Shown here: positions 34,899 to 51,559 of the stretch, piece after piece | Position numbering within the stretch: the stretch's first letter is position 1 | Layout: every line of letters begins with the position of its first letter | Origin: Paratrimastix pyriformis | Taxonomy: Eukaryota; Preaxostyla; Paratrimastigidae | DNA: 64,000 nucleotides | Assembly: GCA_027972325.1 (NCBI GenBank) | Contig: JAPMOS010000040.1 | Location: forward strand, 186,001-250,000 | Reading direction: 5' to 3' | Position numbers and translations under genes: made by a program | Notes under the pieces: generated by a model | Seen by the model: the letters and a program-made list of their open reading frames with translations, nothing else | What the model was told of the DNA's origin: nothing | Databases searched by the model: none

Positions 34899-36804
34899 CT
34901 AGCAGAGCGAGCTTCCGGGGTCGAAGAAAAGAAAAATCGGAGAAGGAAGAAGGAAGAGAGAAGAAAGGCTGTTCGCCTTAGAGGTCGTCCCGAGGGGCAG
35001 TGAGACATGGTGCAGGCGAGCTCCGTGCCGAGTCAGCAGGCCCAGCAGGCTGTTGGCCGCGAAGGCACCGCGAATGTCCAGACCACGGAGCTGCCCCTGT
35101 TCATCCAACTCGATCAAGGCATTGCGATCACCGCCAGAAACCGAGAGAGTTGCCAGTGAAGGGCAATGCAACCGAATTGCGAAGCAGAGGAACCCAGAGA
35201 TGCTCAAGGAACGGAGCCTCGGCGCCTCCAAATCAAAGACGGCCACCTCTGGTGCGTCCCGGGATCGCTCACGGCCTGTGGTGAAGCGGGACAGAGACAG
35301 GTTGAGGGACTCCAACCGTCCAGTCGGCCGGAGGTTGACCGGAATCATCTGGGTTATCAAGTCCCAACGCGACCAGCGAGCCACACGTGCACAACAAGGT
35401 CACCAACTTGGAATTGCCCAGGGACAACCCGGTGATGCCCCACAGCCGCGGAGACTCCTCGCGCAGCATCAAATTGCGCAGCCAGTCGGGGTCTACACCA
35501 CCATCGGCGCAACGCACCATCTCCAGATCGGGGACAGGGCTGGTGAAGCTCTTAAACCAGTCGGGGACGCCCTCAATCAGACGCAGACGAGGGCAATTGA
35601 GGGACAATTGTGGCGGGCCTAGATCCATATCAAAAGAGGGCAGTCTGAGCTCGACCAGGTTCGGGCACTCGACCGTGAGCGTCTTCGCATCCTTCATCCA
35701 CTCGAGGTCAAGACTCCTGAGCCGGTGGCTGGCGAAGCAGAGGGTGCACGGCTGCCAACCGTCATCACCAGATTGAACATCATCACCCATGCCGAGAGCG
35801 AGATGTTCAAGCCGATCGATCAGCTCGGTGGACAAGGTGTTGCCCTCGTACTGAAGATCGGAGCACACAATCTCCAAGTCGGTCAGTCGGGGCAGGGCAT
35901 CTAGCACGCCAGCAAAGGAAGGATCCAACAGAGGGTCATCTCCGAAGCTCAGCTCCAGCTGTTGCAGGGTCGCACGATTCGCGGCCAGGAGCTGGACCAG
36001 CTCCTCTCGCGAGACGGAAGAGCGCCGCAGCGAGAGGCACTCCAATCGAGTGAGCTTGGGGAGGGTGACAGCACACGCTTCCAAACTGAGACTGGTCAGG
36101 TGGGGATCAAGGGCCCCGAGGGCAGCGGTGGGGCAGCTGCCGTACAGGTGGAGCGTCCGAAGGGCCGAGAGGCCCCCCACGAAGGCGTCCAGTGCGCTGA
36201 ACGTGCGGCGAAGAATAAGATGCTGGAGGGACCCGTTCAGTGGTTCCAGGGCAGTGATGTCTGGTGCCTCGCGAACTCCCAGGTCGTCGAGTTGCAGCAT
36301 CTGGAGGCGCGGGCAGCACCGGGCGATGGCGGGCAGCAGGTTGTCGCTCATTCGGCCCACGCGGAGTTCCAGCAGCCCGGACAGGTGGAGTAGGATGCGC
36401 AAGATGATGGGCTCGAGGGTCGTCGGAAAATTTTCGAGGACCTCCAGCAAACCGTGACTGCCGAAGGCCTCATCCACCCAGCCGGCAAAGGCAGCCTCGG
36501 TGCGACCGCAGCCAAAAACGGTTGGGGGAAAGGAATAGAGAGAGAAGCCAAATGACAGCTTGACGAGGGACTTGCAAGGGCCAAGGAGGGCGGCCAGAGC
36601 ATCGGCGGTGAGTCTCGGGGCGGAGGCGGCATCATCATCATGATCATCATCGACGAAAGAGAGTTCACGTGGAGTTCCCCAAACACTCGTGCGAATCCCA
36701 TGGGAAAGGCTCAGAAGCTGGATGTAAGCCTGGGTCGGGTCCTGTGATGTCTCCATGATGCGCTGGAGGAGTTCCAAAGGGAGAAGGGCGAGAAGGTCGG
36801 CCAT
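34899..36804 (-). CDS. F-box-like / leucine-rich-repeat protein
   Basis: The frame starts with MADLLALLPLELLQRIMETSQDP at 36804, an F-box-like helix, followed by RTSVWGTPRELSF and many irregular LRRs (LSLEACAVTLPKLTRLECLSL). It stops at 35269 in VPLHHRP, but LRR-like text continues in another frame from about 35370 to 34899 (GRLESLNLSLSRF, LRSLSISGFLCF, LRGLDIRGAFAANSLLGLL). This indicates a one-base frameshift near 35370 or a sequence error. It is a paralogue of the gene at 58368-60857: both share DALAAL.GPC.SL and WGCGR or FGCGR followed by GWVD.AF. F-box/LRR proteins select substrates for SCF ubiquitin ligases; the F-box assignment here is weak. Confidence 0.65.
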
Positions 36805-36847
36805 CTAAGCAGATGATAAGGTGTTGCGCTAAAGACTAAATGAACAC

Positions 36848-37282
36848 ACCTTTGCAGACCGCTCGAGGCAGCAGCTCGACCTGGTAGTGGCCGAGCCCCT
36901 GGCCGTCTCCCACTCCGCCGCCGCCCGAGGGGACGTGCCGAGCCAGGCCGAGGCACAGAAGGAGACCGAGTACAAGGAATGGTGCGCGAAGAACCCGGGC
37001 AACCTCTGGCCCTTCGGCATCACGGTGGTCGCTCAGCTTGGCCCCAAGGCCGAGAAGTTCTTCCACCTGGTGGGCGAGGCGCACCACAAGGCCGAGCGGA
37101 CCTTCAACCGCTCCTTCTGGCTGGCTCGCATTGCCGCCACGCTGGCCCGCTGGGGTGCGGCGCTCGAGGAGACCTGGGCCCAGGCCGCCACCGCCCACCA
37201 CAAGAGCACGGGCCTGGCATGCTTCAACGTGGCTCTCGACCAGTACAAGATGGAGAGCGACCCCAACGCCAAGATGGGCTAA
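36848..37282 (+). pseudogene. Retroelement-type C-terminal domain, remnant
   Basis: A 140-codon open frame after an acceptor-like TTTGCAG reads LDLVVAEPLAVSHSAA, then KETEYKEWCAKN and LWPFGITVVAQLGPKAEKFF, ending NAKMG. The order (acidic residue, SHSAA, KxxxY, PF.I...GxxGP) resembles the C-terminal nuclease-like domain of some algal and protist reverse-transcriptase proteins. No reverse transcriptase is visible beside it. The element type is uncertain and it looks like an old fragment. Confidence 0.35.
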
Positions 37283-37984
37283 AACGGTGAGTGGGGTAAA
37301 ATCCTTTCTTTTTGTCCCTTTTCTGGAAATGAATCCTCTTCTTTTCCTTTTGTATCGTCTCCTCTTCCCTCTCTTTCTTTCTTCCCTCACCCCTTTCATC
37401 GTTCTTCTCCGGCAATTGCCCCATTGTCCCCGGGCCAACACGTTTTTCCCCCCAGCAGTTAGGAATTGCCGGCAGGCGGGACGTGCCCGGGCACCAGCCG
37501 CATCAAGCCGTTTCTCGTTTGCTCGCTTGAATGCGCATTGAGTGAGTTCGGGGTGACATGATGGCCGGAGTGTGGGTTCAGATGCATGGCTTTTGATGGA
37601 GGTGCCAATTGTGGAGAACGATGCTCGAAGCTTGGCTTTCAGACCCGCACATCCTTTGTTCAGATCGGTCCAAGAAAACAAGACAGGAGGTGAGCGGCGG
37701 TTTGTTGAAATTATGATACTGTTGCTTCTGCTTCTGGTGGGTGGAGTTCTCGACTGCTGTCCGCCAATTTAGAGCATCGGTCGTTCGCTTCAAGGCCGAG
37801 AACGCGAGGAGCCGGTGTTGCTGGGGTGAATCAGGCGCCCGCCAATCCTGCGGCTCCGGCCGACTGCACACGGCCCCCCCGGGAGCACCTCGATGAGGGT
37901 TAGAAACCCCAAGCACGTCGCCGGAGAAAACACAAAGCCCACCCAGAACCACCCTCCACTGGGGTACCACACGGTGGCTGCCCC
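37283..37984. other. Spacer without a supported gene
   Basis: T/C-rich sequence (37300-37450) and mixed single-copy sequence. The long minus-strand frame over 37578-38882 is carried by a minisatellite and is not accepted as a gene. Confidence 0.5.
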
Positions 37985-38066
37985 GTCCGAGGAGGGCCCC
38001 CCACGAGTCATTATTAGGCCCAGACAGAGGCCCCCATCGGAACGTGCAACGCGCAAATACATGCAT
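37985..38066 (+). mobile_element. Diverged LINE-tail copy
   Basis: GGCTGCCCCGTCCGAGGAGG, then AACGTGCAACGCGCAAATAC, align with the LINE tail and more closely with the scrap at 47217-47340. The two form a subfamily distinct from the main tail copies. Confidence 0.55.
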
Positions 38067-38094
38067 GACCAGGGTCCTCGGAGTCATGTGATCC

Positions 38095-39290
38095 GAGTCG
38101 ACCACACCCCCGGTTGGGTTGAGGGGTATGTCGACCGCGGTTGGGTTGAGGACCGACACCGGTTGGGTTGGGTTGGGTTGAGTTGGGCATGTCGACCACA
38201 CCCCGGTTGGGTTGGGTTGAGGGGGCATGGGTTGGGTCGAGGGGGCATATCGACCACACCTCGGGTGGGGTTGAGGGGGCATTGCGACCACCTTGGGTGG
38301 GTTGGGTTGAGGGGGCATGGTTGGGTGGGATTGAGGGGGCATGTCGACCACACCCCGTTGGGTTGGGGGGGTATGTCGACCACACCCGTTGGGTTGGGGG
38401 GGTATGTCGACCACACCCCGGTTGGGTTGGGTCGAGGGGGCATGGGTTGGGGGGCATGTTGAGGGGGCATGTCGACCACACCCCGGTTGGGTTGGGTTGA
38501 GGGGCATGTCGACCACACCCCCGGTTGGATTCATTACGGGCGCGGACTGCGCAGGGGACATCGGGCGGGGGGGATGATGATGAAGGAGTTCTGGGTGGGA
38601 GAGTAATGGGACGGGGGGGGGGGGGGGGGGGGGGGACAGAGGCATGGGGCGGCGGGCGGGCCACCGCAGTTCGCAGGACGAAGCCGTCCCCCTCAGAGAT
38701 ATCTGGTAGATGAGGTGGATCAGTGGTGGTGGTGGTGGTGGTGGCGGTGGGGGGGGGGGGGGGGGGGTCAATGGTGGAGGGTAATGATGGGGAGGCGATT
38801 GTGGGGGTGGGCTGGGGAGGGAGGGGGGACAATTGTGGGGCAACGGCGGTGGGGTAATGGTGGGGGGGGGGGGGGGGGGCAATGGTGTGGGGTAATGTCA
38901 TCCAATCATCATCATCGCCCATTCATCACCCATTCATCACCCATTCATCACCCACATGGGGCAATGCAATGGTGGGGGCAATGATGGGGGCAATGCAATG
39001 GTGGGGGGCAATGATGGGGGGTGCAATGGTGGGGTGCGGGGGTGGGTGGGTGGGGGTGCAGTGGGGGTGGGGGTGGGGCAATGATGGGGTGCAATAACAA
39101 TGGTGGTGGTGGTGGTGGTGGTGATGGTTGGGGGGGGGGGGGGGCAGTGGTGGCAATGGTGGGGTGGGGCAATGGTGAGGGGCAACGGTGGAATGGTGGT
39201 GGTGGTGGTGATGGGGGCAATCATCGCATACAGGGGTGGGGTGGGTGGGTGGGTGGGTGGGGGGGGGGGGGAAGTCTGGCGTGGCTCCCC
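38095..39290. repeat. GTTGGGTTGAGGGGGCATGTCGACCACACC minisatellite, then G-rich arrays
   Basis: From 38095 to 38530 there are about 12 imperfect units combining GGTTGGGTTGAGGGG with GTCGACCACACCCC. From 38560 to 39290 come G runs up to 22 bases, (GGT)n, (GGGGCAAT)n and (GGTG)n. Only 38660-38720 looks like single-copy sequence. Confidence 0.85.
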
Positions 39291-39476
39291 CTCAGGATGA
39301 GATAACCGCAAGGGGAAGGGTGGCGCGCGCAAAACGAAGACCGATAGGCCGGAGAGGCGATGCAGAGCGGAAAACGGATAAGTCGGGCCCCAAAAGGGCC
39401 GTCAGGTGGCGATCGACATCTGCTTCATTCTGTGCCGCCCCGAGAAAATGGAGTGCAAATGCGCGGCGTTTTAGCT

Positions 39477-40423
39477 AATTCTGGACAAAAACCGAGATGA
39501 GAATATTCGGAATCTTTTCATTGAGCTCGCAAGCAACAACCATACTGGCAGAGACAATTTGGCGATAGCCAGAATGCGCGGGGCACAAGCAGCAGCTGCA
39601 GGCGACGCGGCGTGGCGAGTGGTTCGGGATCGTTCCCATCGCAAAATCACCGATGTGCGGCCTGTTCGGTTGACCAGATACGATACGAACCCCATTGTTC
39701 GAGGGTTCCTCCCCGAAGGAGAGGACTCTCATTGCGAGGGATCGGAGATGTTGGTGCGGCTTCAGGCGGCCCTGAGCCAATTTCCCGATCAAGTGAATGT
39801 CCCCAATAGTGCTGGATGGACGCCTCTCAGATATGTGGTCCAGATCGGCGCAAAGGAACTCGGCGATGAGTTTGCATCACAGGTCCGCAGCAGCAGCTTT
39901 TGTATTTTTCACTCCGGTGACCCGGTGTCAAATGGTAGGCTGTTGAGATCCTGCTTCATGCTCACGCTCGTCCAGACATCGCGGCAAGAGAGGGAGGAAT
40001 GGCTCCCATTCATCGTGCCGCCCGCAGTGGAATGTTGAAGACGATCTTGACCTTTTTCCGCCACTCCCCGGACACAGTGAATCTTCGCACAAACAAAGGT
40101 TTGTTGAACAACATCAATTTTTGAATTGTCAATCATTGTCGTCGTGATGTTACGTAGGACTGACGGTGCTCCATTACGTGGCCCAGTGGCCAACGAACAA
40201 ATTTCCCGACCTCAAGGAAGTCTTGCATGACCTTGTCATTGACGGCGTCACCAAGGACGGTAACACGGCAGCCCACTATGCGGGGGCATGTCGGCGCCGT
40301 GAAACCCTGGACTATCTCTACAGCCTAGGCTTCCGTCGGGACCTCAGGAACGCCTGTGGTTTCACCCCTGAAGATAAGTTCCGAGGAAGGGGCAGGATCA
40401 TCGACGGAGATATTTCGGATTAG
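39477..40423 (+). CDS. Ankyrin-repeat protein (start uncertain)
   Basis: Exons about 39477-39882, 39944-40103 and 40158-40423 agree in phase. The first begins after the acceptor GCGTTTTAG (LILDKNRDENIRNLFIELASN). Ankyrin units are VNVPNSAGWTPLRYVVQIG, AREGGMAPIHRAARSGML, NKGLTVLHYVAQW and KDGNTAAHYAGACRRRE. The protein ends GRIIDGDISD with TAG. Donors are GTCCG and GTTTG. The upstream exon may end near 39403 (KSGPKRA), but no start codon is convincing. Ankyrin repeats mediate protein binding; no other domain is visible. It is followed at once by a LINE-tail copy and an LRR fragment. Confidence 0.7.
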
Positions 40424-40523
40424 GACCGTCTTCTCTTTTCGCGATTCGTTTGGGGGGACAAAAAACAAGAAAAATTTTTGTGAGTTCAATCTCCCAATAC
40501 AAGGCGCTCGATTTTGGGCTGGG

Positions 40524-40715
40524 AAAAAAAGCCAAACATGCTGTGTATTTGCGAGGGCGCAGGCGACAAGTTCAAGAAGAAAGTTCCTCGCGCCTTCGCG
40601 CCATGCGTCACACTCCGGGGGGGGGGGGGGGGGGGGGGGGGGCAATGATCCCTATGATGGCTCCTCCCGGCCGGGGGCCCGCCTGGTGGCGGGGCCGCCC
40701 AGTGGAGTGGTGGGC
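40524..40715 (-). mobile_element. Solo LINE-tail copy
   Basis: ACATGCTGTGTATTTGCGAG through the GCGCCTTCGCGCCATGCG block, a G run (40618-40642) and the GGGCCCGCCTGGTGGCGGGG hairpin match the 3' terminal ~190 bases of the LINE. The rest of the element is absent. Confidence 0.85.
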
Positions 40716-40739
40716 CGCCCTGATTGTCTGCGTTGATCT

Positions 40740-40905
40740 GCTCGCCCCCCCTCCCTCCTCCCTCCTCCCTCCTCCTCCCTCCTCCCCTCCTCCCTCCCTC
40801 CCTCCCCCTCCCCCTCCCCCTCCCCCTCCCCCTCCCCCCTCCCCTCCCCCCCTCCCCTCCCCCCTCCCCCCCTCCCCCCCTCCCCCCCCCCTCCCTCCCC
40901 CAGGT
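40740..40905. repeat. CTCCC array
   Basis: About 165 bases of (CTCCCTC)n and (CCCCTC)n end in CCCCCAG just before the LRR paralogue fragment. Confidence 0.9.
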
Positions 40906-41294
40906 GCGGTTGGACTGCCCCCAGCTCACAGTCCTCGAACTGGACGCGCGGGGTGGCGGTGGCGGCGGTGGTGCCGCCTCGCGCTCCCCAATGGAGTTCC
41001 ACTTAAACACCCCGCGTCTGACGGCCATCCACAACTTGCACAAGTTGTGCCGGCTGACTGCCCTCTGCCCGCTGCCCCAACTGGCATACCTTGCGTCCGG
41101 CCGCCTGGACGATGAGGTGCCCGTGGGCCCGCTCGCTGCTGGCCTCCTGTGGGCGGGCAGCCAGCCGCCACAGCCACAGCCGGCAATGCGCCAAATCTCA
41201 GGGCTGTCCTTCGCCTCGCTTGCCGAACTGCAGCGACTGTTGGACCAGCTGCCCTGTTTAGTCACCCTGCAGCGTGCCGTGTTGACCCTGACGA

Positions 41295-44200
41295 GAGAGA
41301 ACATGCTGTGTATTTGCGAGGGCGCAGGCGACAAGTTCAAGAAGAAAGGTTACTCGCGCCTTCGCGCCATGCGTTACACTCCGGGGGGGGCCGGGCCAAA
41401 TGACCCGTATGGTGGCTCCTCCCGGCCGGGGGCCCGCCTGGTGGCGGGGCCGCCCAGTGATGGGTGTGGGTGATGGGGAGGGGTGCTCAGGGGCGGGTGG
41501 GGCGGGTCGTGGGCCCTGGGCGGCCGCTACGGCGTGGCCGGGGCGCGGGGCCCGCCGCGGCAGCTGCGCCGTTGCGCATGGTCATGAGCGCGAGGGCGTC
41601 CCGAACCAGAAGGGTCGAGACGGAGGAGAGGGCCCGCTGGAGGTCGGTTCGCGCGGCAGGGGGGTCGGCCGGTGTCAGCCGCGACAGGGCCTGGCATGTG
41701 GCCCGGGGCACGGTCCCTCGGGCCGACAAGATCACCGGCACCGCGCGGCAGGGCTGCCCGGTGGCCTCCGTGACGGCCTGGCAGAGGGCGACGTAGTGGG
41801 CCGCCTTGGCCGCCGCCCGCGCCGGCCAGTCGTGGGTCTGGCCAGTGATGGCCACGTCGAGCAGCCACCAGGTGCCGTCAGAGCCACGGGACTGCAACAC
41901 CAGGTCGGGGTGCACGTCGCGGAGGGCGGCGGGGAGCTTGGCCAGCAGGGTGGGTGGGAAGGCGGGCGCACAGTTGGTTGCCGACACGCCCATATAATGC
42001 CGCGTGACCCAGTCGCGTTGCCCGCCGAACCAGGCCCAGAGTCGGCGGACCACACGGTCGTGGCGGGCCGTGTAGAAGTCGTGGTACCTGCCGCAGCCGG
42101 ACAGCAGGTGGGACATGGTCTCGGGGCCGCCGTGGCAGAGTGGGCAGGTGACCCCCACCGGGGGGGCGTCGCCGGCAGATGCTGAGGCCTTCCGCGCGTA
42201 TCGGCACCGAATGGTTTGCAGGGTGGGGAAGGTGCCGAACAGCAGCCAGACGAGCCGGCGCACCTTCCAGTCGGGGCGGCCTGCTGGCGCCAGGCGGGCG
42301 CGGCCAGCTTTGCTCGAGGCCGTCCAGGGTGACCCCGAGGAGAATCGGCTGCGCCGGGGGCCCAGCCGCGGGCCTCCTCCTCGCACTGGAGGGCCTGGCA
42401 GAATCCCCGGGCCACCGCGAGCGTGAAGGGTCGGGTGGGGTACGGCAACGGGGCGTCCTTGGGGCCCGAGGGGCGGAAGGGCATCTCCGGCGGGCAGGCC
42501 AAGCCCTGTTGGATGGGGGGTGGCGGGCCGGCCTTGTCGGTGGGGGCGGGGCTGCCTCGCCGGCCAGCCGGTCGGCCTGCAAATTGCCCCACAGGTGGGG
42601 GCAGCCGGGGCCACCGCGTCCACGTGGGAGGGCACGTGATGGCAGAGGAGGCGCGGCCACCGGGAGACCAGCTCGTCCCGGAGTCGGAGGACCTCCTGCT
42701 GCGACTGGGTCAGGCAGGTGGCGCGGCACAGGGCACCGAGGGCGTACTCGCTGTCCGACAGCAGCAGCACGCACCGGTCTCGGCCGACCCGCTCCCGGCC
42801 GAGGAGGTCGATGGCCAGCCGGATGGCCTCGATCTCGGCCTGGGCGTTGCTTGTGGGCCACTGGAGGGTGCGGCGCAACGACAGTGCGCGGCCGTCGGGG
42901 TGGATCAGGACCGCGGCGGCGCCCCGCGGAGCTGGCCCTCAGGGCCGCACTCGAAGGACCCGTCGGTGTAGACCTGGATGGCATCGGCGGGCATGGCGCG
43001 GAGGACATCGACAACTTTCATCAGGCGCAGCTCCTTGCGGCGCGCGGGCTCGGGGTCACTGCCCCCGGCAGCGGGGAACAGTCGGCCACCCCGGATCAGG
43101 TGGCTGGTCAGCAGCCACCCGCCCTGGCCCCGCGCCAGAGTGAACGAGTGGCGTGTCTGCGCCTCGGCCAGCCACTGCCAGAGGCTGCGTGGGGTGGGGG
43201 CCACGAGCCCCTTTTGGTGGGGGCGGCGGCGGGCGGGTTGCGGGGATATCGTGGGTCGGGCGGCGGCCGCCAGGGCCCGAGCCATGGCGTTGGGGCGCTC
43301 CCACTGGGCGATGAACTGGCCGTTGGGGGCGGGGTGAGGAGCCGGGCGATCAGGCAGAGGTGGGCTTGGCGCAGGAGGCCTCGATCCTCAGGAGGCCCAG
43401 GCCTTGGCCGGCCAGGAAGAGGAAGTCGCGCGGGACACCCGGGAAGAAGCGTTTGTCGGTCCTCAGTGGGCGACCCGTGAGCCATGCGGAGGCGTACCGG
43501 GCCAGGTCGTCCTCGAGGGCGCGGCACTGCTCCGTCGATGGACAAATCGCCGTCATGCCATAGAGTAGCGTCGGGAAGGCCCATTCCCTGACGCACTCGA
43601 TTTTCGCCAGGGGCGGCAGAGCGCAGGCATGGATGCGGGCCAGCCGGTCGTTCCAGGAGGCCGTGATGCGCTGGAGGTGGTCGTCCCAGGAGCCGTCGAA
43701 GCGCACGGTGTATCCCAGGTAGGTGTAGGTGGTGGTGTCGCCCATGGCCGGGATGGGCTGACCTTGGAGCTGCAGGAGGAAGCCCGGCTGGGCGTGGCCC
43801 TTGTCGGCGGCCAGGATGGCGCATTTCTTCGCATTCAGGCGCAGCCGGGCCCAGGCCAGGAAGGCCTCCAGCCTGTCGCAGAGCACCCGCAGGGCCGCGT
43901 CGCTGGCGGCGGTCACCACGAGATCGTCGGCAAAGGCCTGGCAGCTGGCGGCGGTGGTGGGGTCCCCGGCCAGGCCGGCACCCAGCGGGCCCAGGGTCGG
44001 GTCGGGCAGCTCGAGCCAGCGGAGGAGCGGATCAAGGGCGAGGAGGAACACCACCGGGCTCAGTGCGTCGCCTTGTTTGACCCCCCTTTCAAGAGCGATT
44101 GGGGGGAGGGGCTCGTCGGGGCGGCCCCGGTCGTAGCAGTCCCGCCAGGTCATGGAGAGCCCCTGGTAGAGCTCGACGAAAGTAAGCCCAGGTCGCCCTC

Positions 44201-44549
44201 CTGGCGCCTGAGCTTTGGGAACTTTCGGTGAAACCTTAAGCCGGGGGTGGGGGAACCCCGACCGACAGCCGCTCTCATCTCTCACGCCGCCATTTCTGGC
44301 GCGTCGGCCCATCCTCGGATGAGGACTTCCCGATATTTGAGCTGTCTTGCCGGCTTGCAAGGCCGACTAACCGAGCCAGAGCGCGGCTCTCCGGTGTCCT
44401 GTCCCCGCGAGTGCAGGGTCGGATGGTTTTTATCCTCCATATTCCGGAATGTGGAGCCCAGGTACGACGTGTGGGTCCGACCGGGATTGAACCCGGGACC
44501 TCGGGTGCTCCAAGTGTTGCGCTCTAACCACTGAGCCACGTCGCTCCAC
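41295..44549 (-). mobile_element. RLE-type LINE, copy 1 (internally deleted)
   Basis: The ends are fixed by the LRR empty site and a 4-base target duplication (ACGA at 41291-41294 and 44550-44553). Relative to copy 2 about 1.34 kb is missing at the join near 44176, removing the region before RT motif A. RT motifs B and C (GVKQGDALSP, CQAFADDLVV), RNase H (QVYTDGSFE), the zinc finger and the endonuclease-like part are present in several frames. The 3' tail hairpin GCCCGCCTGGTGGCGGGGC is intact. Confidence 0.9.
44473..44549 (-). other. tRNA-like 5' head of LINE copy 1
   Basis: Read on the minus strand, GTGGCTCAGTGGTTAGAGC gives a D arm with an A box. GGTCCCGGGTTCAATCCCGG gives a T arm with a six-base loop and a B box. 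The anticodon arm does not pair. CACTTGG and GAGGTCCCGGGTTC recall tRNA-Pro. It forms the exact 5' end of the element and is repeated at 57659-57735. Confidence 0.7.
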
Positions 44550-45254
44550 ACGACCCCAGCAGCATCAGCAGCGGAGGCCACCAGCAGCACCCTTGTCATC
44601 CCGCCTCAGCACCCTCTGCGTTCTCTGGAACTGGTGCTGTCCGGCGGGTCGCTGGTCATCCATGCCCCGGGGCTTATCCACCTGGATCTGAACTTGAGTG
44701 CCTCCCAGGGCGTCACCCTGGACACCCCCGGCCTCCGCCACCTGCATCTGTGCGACCGCCCCAATCATTCCGATGCCGCCCTGTCTCTGGCCTGCCCACT
44801 GGCCCGTCTCCGGTCGCTGTGTCTCGCGTACGCGCTCATCGGCGTCTTCGAGCGCCTGCTGGCTGCCCCGCTGCCGCACCTGCGCGCTTTTAGCGGGTCG
44901 ATGATGCGGCTGGGTGGACCGGCGGAGGTCAAGGTACTGTACTGGCTGGCGGGTCAGCCTCAACTCGCCGATCTCTCGCTCAGTCACGCACATAAGGACG
45001 TGGTGATGAATCTGACGGCCGCGCCGCGGCTGGCGCGGCTGCAGCTGACCTGCTGTCGGCCGCGCCGGGTGGATATGGCGTGGGAGCGGATGGAGGAGGT
45101 CATATGTCTGGAATGTGCCTTCAAGGAGGAGCCGATAAGGGGGGGTGTTCGACAGGCGGAACCCGCGGCTGTTGTCGTACATTCGCACCTGCCCCCTTCT
45201 CCCCCCCCCTCCCATCTCCCCAATCGAATAGAATTTCTGGTGCCTTTGAATTGA

Positions 45255-45530
45255 TCGTGGGTATGGGGGGGGGGGCATCCATGGGGGAATGGTACCCATT
45301 GGGGGGGGGGGGGGAATGTGACCCATGGGGGAATGATGATCTGGGGAGGAAGGGGGAATATGACATGGGGGTTGTGACCCATGGGGGAATGTGACCCATG
45401 GGGAATGTGAAACATGGGGGAATGTGACCCATGGGGGAATGTGACCCATGGGGGAATGTGACCCATGGGGGAATGGTACCCATGGGGGAATGTGACCCAT
45501 GGGGGGGGGGGGGGAGGCTCAAATGGGGGA
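45255..45530. repeat. GGGGGAATGTGACCCATG minisatellite, locus 2
   Basis: About 12 units of 16-18 bases, with G runs up to 13 bases. It has the same unit as locus 34525-34690. Confidence 0.85.
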
Positions 45531-45572
45531 AAATATTCGCGCCTTCATTGGTGCCGCTGCGGGGCCGATGCC

Positions 45573-51082
<5,510 letters not shown>

Positions 51083-51559
51083 CGCAGCGCTCGGACTGTG
51101 CTGGGAAACAGTATGTTCCACCTCCGCGGAATACAGACCGCAGGAAAACTTCGTCACTTCTACAGGGAGGCTCAGGCAGCCTCGTCGAGGTGACCTGATA
51201 CACACAAAATGTTTGAGAGGGAATTTTTGAAGGTTTGCGACACCTCCTCTCCCGATGCCGATCCTTCGTTTTTTCAGCATCCTCAGATCGTTCGGATTCC
51301 CAATCAGAATGAACACTCGAGAGCCTGACCTCAATTTCCTTCTTCACCCCTCTTTTGCTCCTGAATTCTTCAACATCATCTCCAGATTTCAATCCGCCCC
51401 CGAACTAAAACCGTGGCACGGTGGTTGGGACCCGCGAATGGCGCTTTTCTCGGGCACTCTTCAAGTGATTGGGTCGCCCGCCCCCCACCGCGCATTGGGA
51501 TCAGGTGCTTGACCATGCCTGCGTTGCCCCGGTCCTCCCCACGTGGTAGCCGGACAAAG
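51083..51559. other. Divergent spacer between kinase and sacsin-like genes
   Basis: The two genes start head to head and share about 480 bases. A minus-strand open frame (51392-51030) overlaps the kinase start and reads MKSGDDVEEFRSKRGVKK; it could be a 5' exon, but its phase does not fit. No TATA box was seen. A degenerate hairpin-like GCAGCCTCGTCGAGG lies at 51178. Confidence 0.4.

Larger units (their letters stand above)
40909..45243 (+). pseudogene. Partial LRR paralogue split by a LINE
   Basis: 40909-41290 and 44554-45243 match the 3' third of the intact LRR gene (59435-58400 on the minus strand) at about 97 percent. They start at VRLDCPQLTVLELDARG and end near ECAFKEEP. LINE copy 1 sits between LTLT and PAASAAEA, with ACGA repeated on both sides; the intact paralogue shows the empty site. 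The 5' two-thirds of the gene is missing and the tail diverges (RQAEPAAVVVHSHL), so it is probably non-functional. Confidence 0.85.

Noticed and set aside
37578-38882. 434-codon minus-strand frame
   Set aside because: It is carried by the GTTGGGTTGAGGGG / GTCGACCACACC minisatellite, and three frames remain open together. No domain is present.
41400-43480. Long plus-strand frames over both LINE copies
   Set aside because: Shadows of the GC-rich minus-strand RNase H/RLE coding region. The catalytic motifs are all on the minus strand.
44282-44599. Short antisense protein containing DVAQWLERNTWSTRGPGFNP
   Set aside because: This is the translation of the tRNA-like LINE head; a similar string appears at 57468-57860.
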